Assembly (NCBI GenBank): GCA_001917125.1
Contig: MNTU01000039.1
Location: forward strand, 1 to 64,000
Direction of reading: 5' to 3'
Length of the DNA stretch: 64,000 nt
DNA from: Azospirillum sp. 47_25
GTDB taxonomy: Bacteria; Pseudomonadota; Alphaproteobacteria; RF32; CAG-239
Below are positions 8,346 through 14,805 of the stretch, piece after piece. The notes under the pieces are model-generated. The model was not told where the DNA came from, made no database searches, and was given only the letters and a program-made list of their open reading frames with translations. Position numbers and translations under genes: made by a program. How positions within the stretch are numbered: position 1 is the first letter of the stretch; every line of letters starts with the position of its first letter.

Positions 8346-8864
8346 TTATTTTATATCGCTGATAATTTTTCCTTTAACCAGACCAATTCCGGTTAAAGAC
8401 TTTAATGCCTGGTTGCCTTTGCACTTAAAATCGCCGCTGATTTCTTGTGGAGCGCCGTTTAATGAGATTAAGCTGTTATTTCTGCAATCCATATCTTCAC
8501 CGACTTTGACGGGCGCCCCCTCAAGAGAAGTTAACTCATTATATGAGCAATCAAAGTCGAAACCGACTTCTTGAGGAGCATTCTGAAGAGATTTTAAGCC
8601 ATTATTGCTGCAATCAAAATTATATTTTATTGCTTTCGGAGCATAATCCAAAGATTTTAACCGGTTATTGCAGCACCTGAAATCTCCAAGGACTTCTTTA
8701 GGGCAGCCTTTCAGAGAAATTAAATCATTATTCGAACAATTGATATCCCCTTTATAGATCGTCCTAGCAATATCCGTTTTTCCTTTGGTAACCGTCCACC
8801 AATAGCCAAACTCACCCGGCTTATATTTGGAAACTGTTACATTCAACATTATTTCTGTTTTCAT
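8346..8864 (-). CDS. Leucine-rich-repeat-like phage protein
   Basis: 172 aa. From residue 42 onward there are six repeats of about 20-22 residues with the frame CSNNxLxSLxGAP (CSNNDLISLKGCP, CCNNRLKSLDYAP, CSNNGLKSLQNAP, CSYNELTSLEGAP, CRNNSLISLNGAP, CKGNQALKSL). This matches short solenoid LRR proteins found in phages and in bacterial effectors, which mediate protein binding. No signal peptide or membrane segment, so probably cytoplasmic. Own B2 element upstream; single-gene unit. Confidence 0.75.
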   Translation of the reverse strand: MKTEIMLNVTVSKYKPGEFGYWWTVTKGKTDIARTIYKGDINCSNNDLISLKGCPKEVLGDFRCCNNRLKSLDYAPKAIKYNFDCSNNGLKSLQNAPQEVGFDFDCSYNELTSLEGAPVKVGEDMDCRNNSLISLNGAPQEISGDFKCKGNQALKSLTGIGLVKGKIISDIK

Positions 8865-8914
8865 TTTAATGCTCCTTATCTATTTAGTTCTGAAGCGGCA
8901 CGGCATCGCCTCTT

Positions 8915-8953
8915 GATGTGTTTGTTTTTGCTTAATATTTCGGATTAGTCCAG
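8915..8953 (-). promoter_or_regulatory. B-type upstream element B2
   Basis: Minus strand CTGGACTAATCCGAAATATT then AAGCAAAAACAAACACATC. Precedes the LRR gene by about 50 bases. Confidence 0.75.
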
Positions 8954-9047
8954 TTATTTGTTGCAAAAAATGTTCTTTTCCTGCAGATAAAAACAAACCC
9001 CGAAAACCGGGGCTTATTCTAAAAAATTACGATAACCGGACAATCAA

Positions 9048-9347
9048 TCAGGCGAAAATTTTGGCCATGACCGTCTTTATGACTGCTACATCAAGCGAAG
9101 TGCTATCAAAACAAAGGCTGGCGGTTCTTCCGCCGTCATAATTGAAATAGACACCGCAGTAGGCATAGCCATTATAACGTTTGGTCTTAGAGTGCATTAA
9201 AGTTCCGAAACGTTGAAAATCGGCGGTGGGAGTTTTGATAAACAAATGGTACTCGATAATTTGTCCGTTATCAAACTCTTTGACACTTTCCGCTTTGACT
9301 TCAAAGCCCAATGTGCTGACAATATTTTCTTTTTTATTCTCTGACAT
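9048..9347 (-). CDS. Hypothetical accessory protein
   Basis: 99 aa from ATG 9347, chosen for the ATAGGAGAATATCT site. Alternating hydrophobic beta-strand pattern (IIEYHLFIK, YAYCGVYFNYDGGR) and a C-terminal helix. No known motif. Single-gene unit behind element B3. Confidence 0.6.
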   Translation of the reverse strand: MSENKKENIVSTLGFEVKAESVKEFDNGQIIEYHLFIKTPTADFQRFGTLMHSKTKRYNGYAYCGVYFNYDGGRTASLCFDSTSLDVAVIKTVMAKIFA

Positions 9348-9390
9348 AGATATTCTCCTATAATTGGGAGGCGGCACCGTGTCGCCTCTT

Positions 9391-9429
9391 GATGTGTTTG
9401 TTTTTGCTTAATATTTCGGATTAGTCCAG
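9391..9429 (-). promoter_or_regulatory. B-type upstream element B3
   Basis: Same core as B2 (CTGGACTAATCCGAAATATT then AAGCAAAAAC). The leader contains GAGGCG paired with CGCCTC. Confidence 0.75.
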
Positions 9430-9560
9430 TTATTTGTTGCAAAAAAATGTTCTTTTCAGATAAAGAAAATATGCGCTTGCAAGTTGCGGAAACATAGGCT
9501 AGACTGGCGATGTTTGGTTGTTGGAGATCTGCAAACTCCATTGCCAGGAAAACAAATCCA

Positions 9561-9757
9561 AGCGGAAAGGATATATTCCGTCAGCCTTTCAGAGGCATAT
9601 ATCTCGACTTGATGTAAGGTCGGGATGCTTCCGACTATACAACAGGCGTAATGTCGGAGGTTTTGCCGACGATATTACGTTAAAGGTCAGAGGATCATTT
9701 TCTTGGATTAATGATTTTGCAGACATACCCGACCACCTTTCAGGTGGTCTTTTTTTT
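9561..9757 (+). ncRNA. Structured RNA family D, copy 1, ending in a terminator
   Basis: About 200 nt without a conserved frame. 5' hairpin CGGAA(9563)-TTCCG(9576), then CAGCC/GGC, then a TCGAC/GTCGG stem before GGGATGCTTCCGAC, then GTCGG/CCGAC, and finally GACCACC-TTTCA-GGTGGTC with T8 (9731-9757). Copy 2 at 24427-24626 aligns along its length with indels not divisible by three and with paired changes in the first and last stems. The terminator ends just before the ribosome site of the HTH gene at 9771, so this is either a small RNA or an attenuating leader. A possible promoter is TTGCAA (9477) with TAGACT (9500) at 17 bp spacing. Confidence 0.65.
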
Positions 9758-9770
9758 GAAAGGAAATGTC

Positions 9771-10013
9771 GTGCAAGAGCTGTTAGATTTTATTTCCAAA
9801 GAATGTCAGATAAAACTGGGCGAAAATCTGCACTGGGCCAGGAGAGAACAACTGCTGGGCATTGAAGACGCCGCGAAAAAAGCCGGATGCAGCGTGGAAG
9901 ATATCGATGCGCTGGAAACCGGACGCAAAGGGCTTGACCTGACGCTGGTTTGCAAGCTGTTGAAGCTTTATAAAGAAAAACTGTATATTAACGTGGAGAG
10001 CTACAATGACTGA
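9771..10013 (+). CDS. Small HTH (XRE-like) regulator, first of a pair
   Basis: 80 aa with GTG start at 9771 after GAAAGGAAAT. Helix pattern LHWARREQLLGIEDAAKKAG then CSVEDIDALETGRK corresponds to helices 1-4 of an XRE/Cro-type HTH (ALE-GR end motif). Its last 8 bases overlap the next gene, which is of the same type. Expression would have to pass the D1 terminator, pointing to RNA-level control. Confidence 0.65.
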   Translation: MQELLDFISKECQIKLGENLHWARREQLLGIEDAAKKAGCSVEDIDALETGRKGLDLTLVCKLLKLYKEKLYINVESYND

Positions 10014-10296
10014 TATGCAGATTTATTACGCCAGCGAGCTCAACCCAGACACCTGCCTGAATATTGCCATGTTTCTTTTTGTAACCCGGCGAAACAGCAA
10101 GCTGACAATTACGGAAGCAGCGGTGCGTACCGGCCTGTCCGTTAAGGATGTGGACGAATTGGAAACGCAAGCCGGGCAATATGATTTTGCAAAAATCGCG
10201 AAGCGGTTGGATTTATACAGGAAAAAGCTGCCGATGTCGGCAACGGGTTTGAAACGAATGCCCCAAACGCTGGCAGGCAGATATTTTGAGGGTTAA
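10006..10296 (+). CDS. Small HTH (XRE-like) regulator, second of a pair
   Basis: 96 aa, ATG overlapping the preceding stop region, GTGGAGAG ribosome site. Helices RRNSKLTITEAAVRTGLS and VKDVDELETQ again fit an XRE-like HTH, with a basic C-terminal extension. It shares the D-E-L-E-T segment with its neighbour, so the two probably arose by duplication and may act as a heterodimer. Confidence 0.6.
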   Translation: MTDMQIYYASELNPDTCLNIAMFLFVTRRNSKLTITEAAVRTGLSVKDVDELETQAGQYDFAKIAKRLDLYRKKLPMSATGLKRMPQTLAGRYFEG

Positions 10297-10350
10297 AAGA
10301 AAAACGGAAATGCCCGAATATAAAATAACAGCGAAAAACCGTTATTTTAA

Positions 10351-10380
10351 TTGACTTACGGCGGAAAATCGGCTTAGATT
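10351..10380 (+). promoter_or_regulatory. Probable promoter of the HU gene
   Basis: TTGACT (10351-10356) and TAGATT (10375-10380) separated by 18 bp, about 30 bases before the HU ATG. Confidence 0.5.
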
Positions 10381-10412
10381 CCATTGTCAAATAACATATA
10401 GGAGTTTTATTC

Positions 10413-10685
10413 ATGAACAAAAACGAACTGATTGACAGCATGGCGGCTGAAGCCGGTATGACCAAAGCTGATGCCGGAAAAGCGTTGGATGCATTCATCG
10501 CTTCCGTTACTGCAGCTCTGAAAAAAAGCGACGAGATCCGCTTGGTCGGCTTCGGAACTTTCTCGGTTTCCAAGCGCGCAGCAACAACTGCCCGCAACCC
10601 GCGCACCGGTGCCGAAATCAAAGTTGCAGCAAAGAATGTTGCAAAATTCAAAGTCGGCAAAAGCCTGCAGGACGCTTTGAACTAA
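10413..10685 (+). CDS. hup: HU/IHF-family DNA-binding protein
   Basis: 90 aa, the normal HU length. N-terminal [20 protein letters not shown] dimer helices, [12 protein letters not shown] beta arm start, and the RNPRTG DNA-intercalating arm tip (Pro62-like) followed by the C-terminal strand and helix. Such nucleoid proteins bend DNA and assist recombination, replication or packaging. Own promoter, TATAGGAG ribosome site and terminator. Whether this is a phage copy or a displaced host copy is not certain. Confidence 0.95.
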   Translation: MNKNELIDSMAAEAGMTKADAGKALDAFIASVTAALKKSDEIRLVGFGTFSVSKRAATTARNPRTGAEIKVAAKNVAKFKVGKSLQDALN

Positions 10686-10698
10686 GAAATTTATCCCT

Positions 10699-10734
10699 AA
10701 AATAAGGCAGATATGTAATCTGCCTTATTTTTTT
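10699..10734 (+). terminator. Terminator of HU gene
   Basis: AAATAAGGCAGAT-ATGTA-ATCTGCCTTATTT with T-run. Confidence 0.9.
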
Positions 10735-10810
10735 ATGTCTTTTGCATCAAAAGGAAAACGGCATAAGACAGATAAGATTTTTATAAAACACAAGCTAAAA
10801 AACGGAAAAT

Positions 10811-10928
10811 ACCGCTATGGCGTATTATTGTACGCTTTTTGAAAATGTTTCGCCGTGTGGGCGGATTTTGGCCAAAACAGCGGACGTTTGCCAGTTTCTG
10901 GTTTCAGCGACACAATAAAAAACCCAGC
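10811..10928 (+). repeat. Non-coding repeat block C, copy 1, with GCGTA-N6-TACGC palindrome
   Basis: About 118 bp, clearly similar to 14233-14352. Starts with the palindrome GCGTATTATTGTACGC (10820-10835), followed by GAAAATGTTTCGCCGTGTGG, GTTTGCCAGTTT and an AATAAAAAA end. Part of a 600-base gene-free stretch (10686-11298) that otherwise holds the HU terminator and RNA element E1. Confidence 0.65.
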
Positions 10929-11054
10929 AGAAAATGAACTGTCCCGGAACTTTTACTTGCCCAAGTTTTGGCGGACAGATCAGAACTACCGGGACTCTCC
11001 GTTTTTTTGCAAAATCGCTTGCAAATTAAAATTATGTTCTGTATGCTGACAAGC

Positions 11055-11271
11055 GTCGGAAAGCCCAATTCCGACAAGGAACGGTAATTTCTAATCAGTA
11101 TGGGCAAGTCTCTTGAGCTTTATGAGCTTTAAAAACAAGAGTGTGTTGCTATATGGGCATCTCACCCTAACGGGTGGATGCCAGGTATATAAGGCATAGC
11201 TCGAATAACTGGGCTATTTTTCATACTGATTATAGTTTACCCATCCACCCACCTGTGGTCACACAGGTGGG
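11055..11271 (+). ncRNA. Structured leader family E, copy 1
   Basis: Elements in order: hairpin GTCGGA/TCCGAC (11055-11075); AATCAGTATG (11093-11102), which pairs perfectly with CATACTGATT (11222-11231) and encloses three hairpins (CTCTTG/CAAGAG; GGCATC-bulge-CACCC with GGGTGGATGCC; ATAGCTC/GGGCTAT); and CCCACCTGTG-GTCA-CACAGGTGGG (11248-11271). GGGTGGATG can instead pair with downstream CATCCACCC, so two folds exclude each other. The gene at 11299 follows. Copy 2 lies inverted at 13037-13250. Confidence 0.65.
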
Positions 11272-11298
11272 AAAATGTGTTACCGCAGAGATAAGAGT

Positions 11299-11796
11299 AT
11301 GGAAATAGCTGATTTAAAGCAACGTGATGAAGCCATTTGGCAGAAGTATTGCCAAAACGTTGATGAAGACGATCTTGTAGCAATTTATCGTCAGGGGATG
11401 TTTTTAGGCATTTATGAACAATTGGTACGCATTTTGAGGCGTAATACGGAGAATGTTGCCAAAGACTATAGAAACAGCGATTTTTTTAAGCTTGCGCTGG
11501 TAACTTATGTCGATTTGTATTGCCGAATTTTGGTACAGCAGGAATTTGCAGCAGAGGAACAAGATATTGCCGCAATTGCCATTAGCGCATACTATAATAA
11601 AGACTACGATGAGATTATTAAGCTTCCGCAATCGGCTTATGGCTCAGAAAACGCCGCTGCCGAAATGTGGGTGCGCTATATGCGGAGCGAGATTATTGTA
11701 TGGGGCGTGCGGAATTTGGCGCTTTTAGACGTGATAAACGGTTTTTATTATCGGCAGTACGGAAAGCTTATGCGCTTTGAAGCCAGAGAAATATAA
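11299..11796 (+). CDS. Helical protein of unknown function behind leader E1
   Basis: 165 aa from ATG 11299 (AGAGATAAGAGT before it); an earlier in-frame ATG at 11275 lies inside the leader hairpin and is less likely. Almost all helical, acidic, with no membrane segment or known catalytic motif. The pattern suggests a TPR-free helical bundle. Converges with the minus-strand nuclease operon (12044-13002), and both units use the same type of leader, suggesting shared control. Confidence 0.6.
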   Translation: MEIADLKQRDEAIWQKYCQNVDEDDLVAIYRQGMFLGIYEQLVRILRRNTENVAKDYRNSDFFKLALVTYVDLYCRILVQQEFAAEEQDIAAIAISAYYNKDYDEIIKLPQSAYGSENAAAEMWVRYMRSEIIVWGVRNLALLDVINGFYYRQYGKLMRFEAREI

Positions 11797-11863
11797 AATC
11801 CATTTTACAGATTAGTTCAGATATTCAAGCAAAGGCAGGCGGATTGGTAACTATGATTAACGT

Positions 11864-11910
11864 GAAAATAGCCCAGTTATTTGGCTAAGCCTTATTAGCC
11901 GGCATCCGCC
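11864..11910 (-). repeat. Partial third copy of leader E (E3)
   Basis: Minus strand contains GGGCGGATGCC, TTAGCCAAATAACTGGGCTA and, further 3', ATCCGCC. The GGCGGAT/ATCCGCC pair replaces GGGTGGAT/ATCCACCC of E1 and E2, a paired change. The left half and the terminal hairpin are missing. Lies just past the nuclease gene stop. Confidence 0.5.
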
Positions 11911-12043
11911 CAAATTAAAACAACAAAATTCCCCTTGCACGCAAAGGGAACCTGCCCACACCAATCAGGCCTTACCAACCTACCAGAACGCCAACCTCCC
12001 AGTACATATCAGTATAGGCAGCATAAATAAAAAATCAAGTTCT

Positions 12044-12508
12044 TTATTGTTTCGGTTTCCAACGTCTAGGCTTGGATCGATATGGCAGACAACCGCCATA
12101 TTTTAACATATAATGGTTAACATCAATCTCAATATCATTGCGGATAATAAAAAGAGTACCAAGACAGCGGCGGTAAACATCTTTTCCTTTGAGTTTCACG
12201 TAGAAAAAGGCTCGGTTGTCCCACCACAATTTTTTCAGGACAGCGGCTGACTGCTTTCCACGATGCAAAACTTCCGTTTTGGTTAAACCATAAGTTTCCG
12301 CCTGCCACTTGGCACGCAGATTGGGCTTATTTTCAAAGCAGTCTATTTCTAACAGCCGAAGTTTTATTTCTTCTCCATTCACGGCAAGCAATACCGTATC
12401 ACCGTCAGTTATTTTTAAAATGTCCGCTTTATTTAAGTCTGCGGCAGACAATGGCTGTGCAAAAAGTAATAATACACCTATCGACATCCAGCCCAAATAC
12501 TGTCGCAT
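12044..12508 (-). CDS. Secreted thermonuclease (SNase/TNase family)
   Basis: 154 aa when started at ATG 12508, just behind the preceding stop; an ATG at 12535 would add 9 residues. Signal peptide: hydrophobic GWMSIGVLLLFAQPLSA then AAD. SNase fold residues are all visible: KITDGDTVLL (Ca-binding Asp), RLLEIDCFE (Arg, Asp and Glu of the active site, R-x4-D-x2-E) and YRRCLG (second catalytic Arg). It would cleave DNA or RNA in the periplasm or outside the cell. Translationally coupled to 12514-13002 upstream. Unusual as phage cargo; possible roles are DNA scavenging or excluding foreign DNA. Confidence 0.85.
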   Translation of the reverse strand: MRQYLGWMSIGVLLLFAQPLSAADLNKADILKITDGDTVLLAVNGEEIKLRLLEIDCFENKPNLRAKWQAETYGLTKTEVLHRGKQSAAVLKKLWWDNRAFFYVKLKGKDVYRRCLGTLFIIRNDIEIDVNHYMLKYGGCLPYRSKPRRWKPKQ

Positions 12509-12513
12509 CGGAC

Positions 12514-13002
12514 TTAACTTTCGTGTCTTTTGCAATAGGATTTGAGTTTGCCGCTGTTAATGTAATAGTCAAACAACGCGAGCTGAGCCACATTGGTAAT
12601 CTCGCCAAGTTCTTCGTTTATTCTCGCAATAATGAGTTCAGTACGAGCCAGACAATCATGTAGAGAATGAACCATAGCACAATAAGTGCGTTGAGGTTCG
12701 GGGAAGTATTTTAAGACTTCCGGCAACAATTTTTCAAGCTGCGGTTCATCGCCATTTTGCAGCAGTTTTTCAATTTCTCCGGCAATCGTATGAAAATATT
12801 TTTTTGTCGCTGTAACCGTTTCTTCCGTTTCTGTCAGCAGCGAAAAAGCGTACCCCTCTTGTTGCTCTGCTGAAAGCGATTGATATTGCCGCCATTGGGC
12901 ATCATCCATATTGTCTACCACACAGCGGATAAGTTCTTTGATTGTCGGTTCTTCAAATTTTGGCGCTAATGCCTTAGTTCTTATGAATTTGAAATCTCGC
13001 AT
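12514..13002 (-). CDS. Helical protein of unknown function behind leader E2
   Basis: 162 aa. ATG 13002 is chosen because AAAGGATGGCAGCG gives proper spacing, whereas the ATG at 13011 abuts the site. Mostly helical and acidic (FEEPTIKELIRCVVDNM, EKLLPEVLKYFPEPQR). No signal, no known motif. It overlaps the start of the nuclease gene, so a functional link such as an immunity or accessory role is possible but unproven. Confidence 0.55.
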   Translation of the reverse strand: MRDFKFIRTKALAPKFEEPTIKELIRCVVDNMDDAQWRQYQSLSAEQQEGYAFSLLTETEETVTATKKYFHTIAGEIEKLLQNGDEPQLEKLLPEVLKYFPEPQRTYCAMVHSLHDCLARTELIIARINEELGEITNVAQLALFDYYINSGKLKSYCKRHES

Positions 13003-13036
13003 CGCTGCCATCCTTTCAACGGGTTAATACGTTTTT

Positions 13037-13250
13037 CCCACCTGTGCGACCACAGGTGGGTGGATGGGTAAACTATAATCAGTATGAAAAATAGCCCAGT
13101 TATTTGGCTAGGCCTTATTAGCTGGCATCCACCCGTTAAGGTGAAATGCCCGATAGCAAAATACTCTTGTTTTAAAAGCTCACAAAGCCCAAGAGATTTG
13201 CCCATACTGATTAGGTTTTACCGAACCCTGTCGGAATTGAGCCTTCCGAC
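13037..13250 (-). ncRNA. Structured leader family E, copy 2 (inverted)
   Basis: Minus-strand order: GTCGGA/TCCGAC hairpin (13250-13230), closing stem AATCAGTATG/CATACTGATT (13212-13203 with 13086-13077), CTCTTG/CAAGAG, GGCATTTCACC with GGGTGGATGCC, TAGCC/GGCTA, then CCCACCTGTG-GTCG-CACAGGTGGG (13060-13037). The third inner stem changes U-G to C-G relative to E1, keeping pairing. Leads into 13002-12514. Confidence 0.65.
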
Positions 13251-13340
13251 AAATAGTAGTATAAAATGCATATTTTAAATTGCAAGTGGTTTGCGTAAAA
13301 AACGGAAAACCCCGGCAACATCCGGGGTTTTTTCATGGTC

Positions 13341-13550
13341 TTAGGCGTTTAATACACTGGTGTCATAGCCCATTTTTTTCAGAATTCGGAGCTTTTCGGC
13401 ATCCGAAGCTTCATCTACCCAGTCCATGGCACGGGAATGGTTGAAGATGGGACCGTTTTCAATCAGATTTTCGGCTAACAGAATATCTGTCAGCGTGTCA
13501 ATATCATTGTACAAGATTTTGATGAGCATGTCCTTTTTTTTCTTAGTCAT
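13341..13550 (-). CDS. Small accessory protein, paralogue of 17285-17503
   Basis: 69 aa, ATG 13550 after GAAAGGAAAATCAA. Shares DxLTDILL..LI, a central Trp, the SDAEK/SEAEK segment and the GYDTSVLN ending with the protein at 17285-17503. Acidic, likely a small helical domain. Function unknown; driven by element B4. Confidence 0.65.
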   Translation of the reverse strand: MTKKKKDMLIKILYNDIDTLTDILLAENLIENGPIFNHSRAMDWVDEASDAEKLRILKKMGYDTSVLNA

Positions 13551-13592
13551 TTGATTTTCCTTTCTGAATCCGAAACGACACCGCGTCGTTCC

Positions 13593-13632
13593 TTATGTTT
13601 GGAGTTTTGCTTAATGTTTCGGAAATGTCCAG
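13593..13632 (-). promoter_or_regulatory. B-type upstream element B4
   Basis: Minus strand CTGGACATTTCCGAAACATT then AAGCAAAACTCC. Leader hairpin AACGAC-GCGGT-GTCGTT, a sequence variant of the GGCGAC/GTCGCC hairpin in other leaders. Confidence 0.7.
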
Positions 13633-13673
13633 TTATTTATTAGCTAATTTATTGATTTTATTTCACTTTTTAG

Positions 13674-13702
13674 CTGGACTTGTGAAATTGTTTCCGGCTT
13701 TG
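13674..13702 (+). promoter_or_regulatory. A-type upstream element A1
   Basis: CTGGACTTGTGAAATTGTTT then CCGGCTTTG. Flanked by ATTTCAC upstream (13659-13665), which pairs with GTGAAAT inside it. Leader hairpin GGCGA-TGGCG-TCGCC. Divergent from B4. Confidence 0.75.
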
Positions 13703-13754
13703 TTTGTTTAGCGGCGGCGATGGCGTCGCCCACAACAAACGAAAGGAAAAGAAA

Positions 13755-14183
13755 ATGACTGATAAAATACAAACCTTAAGAGAAACCGTCACAGCCTACC
13801 GTAACGGAGAATTTGATAAAAGCAAAGCCAATAACATTCAGAAGATCCGTAACTTCTGGTATGACTGGTTCTGCAAAGACAGCAGCCTTGTCAATAAAGG
13901 ATACAGCCTGCTACAAAAGCTAAACCAGATTGCGGACAGCAAAAAAATTGATGCGGACAAAACATATGTTTGGTTCAAAAACAATTTCCCCCTCAACGGC
14001 AACCTTTACGACGATTTCAGAATCAGCGATATTGAAAGCGGTGATGTTATTTATTGCATTATTCCGAAATCAGGACATGAATGCGACGAGGGCAAAGCAC
14101 AGCTGTACAGCAGAGAACATGGCTTTGAAACCCCGGTTATCGAGGGAACGTGGAAAGACATTAAAGATTGGTTCCGCAACTAA
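13755..14183 (+). CDS. Hypothetical accessory protein
   Basis: 142 aa from ATG 13755 (AAAGGAAAAGAAA). Helical N-terminal half with repeated aromatic residues (IRNFWYDWF) and a mixed C-terminal half (DVIYCIIPKSG). Family not recognised. Single-gene unit behind A1. Confidence 0.6.
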   Translation: MTDKIQTLRETVTAYRNGEFDKSKANNIQKIRNFWYDWFCKDSSLVNKGYSLLQKLNQIADSKKIDADKTYVWFKNNFPLNGNLYDDFRISDIESGDVIYCIIPKSGHECDEGKAQLYSREHGFETPVIEGTWKDIKDWFRN

Positions 14184-14232
14184 GCGAAACAACCGCCTGC
14201 CCGAAAAGGCCGGCGGCCTTTTTGGGGAATAT

Positions 14233-14352
14233 AACGCTACGGCGTATTATTGTACACTTTTGAAAAATGTTTCGCGGTGTGGGAGAATTTTGGCAGATGC
14301 GGCAGGTGTTTGCCGGTTTTTAGTTTCGGTGACGTAATAAAAAAGCCCCGGC
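14233..14352 (+). repeat. Non-coding repeat block C, copy 2
   Basis: Similar over about 115 bp to 10811-10928. Palindrome GCGTATTATTGTACAC at 14242-14257 (one arm base changed). Together with element A2 it fills the gene-free stretch 14184-14548. Confidence 0.6.
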
Positions 14353-14469
14353 GGAGAAATTGCCAAGGCTTATAACAACCTAATAATAAACAATACTAAA
14401 ACAAGACATTGTTGGCTTAAAAAAACAGGATTGTCCAGTCTTTTCTGCAAAAAAAATATTGTTTTTACG

Positions 14470-14498
14470 CTGGACTTATGAAATTGTTTCCGGCTTTG
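14470..14498 (+). promoter_or_regulatory. A-type upstream element A2
   Basis: CTGGACTTATGAAATTGTTT then CCGGCTTTG. Leader hairpin GCAGC-GGTGGGA-GCTGC precedes the AAAGGAAAAGG ribosome site. Confidence 0.75.
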
Positions 14499-14548
14499 TT
14501 TAGCAGCGGTGGGAGCTGCCCGATAAACGACAAAGAAAGGAAAAGGAA

Positions 14549-14764
14549 ATGTATTGCAACCTGAACAAAGCCATCCCGGTTATTGAGGAAATGATCAGCC
14601 GTCCGGGCGGCGCAACCATCAAAGAGATTAAAGACATCTTGAAAATCAAACGCACCAAAGTGATGCTGCGGATACTCCGGAACCGAATGGACTTGGATCT
14701 GCTTGCCATGTTTAAGATGACGGCTGAAGAAATTAAAGACGATATGCCTTTGAAAAAATGGTAG
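14549..14764 (+). CDS. Small HTH-like accessory protein
   Basis: 71 aa. IEEMISRPGGATIKEIKDIL then KIKRTKVMLRILRNRM resembles a short winged-helix or HTH domain (helix, turn, basic recognition helix). No clear family. Single-gene unit behind A2; converges with the Gly-rich gene. Confidence 0.55.
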   Translation: MYCNLNKAIPVIEEMISRPGGATIKEIKDILKIKRTKVMLRILRNRMDLDLLAMFKMTAEEIKDDMPLKKW

Positions 14765-14805
14765 AAAAAGGAAGCCCCGGCAGAAAAGCCGGGGCCTGTT
14801 TTGCA

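Noticed and set aside
9518..9865. ORF of 115 codons through RNA D1 (and the 106-codon ORF at 24386-24706 through D2)
   Set aside because: The two loci are homologous at DNA level, but indels of 4 and 11 bases destroy a common frame, while stems are preserved.
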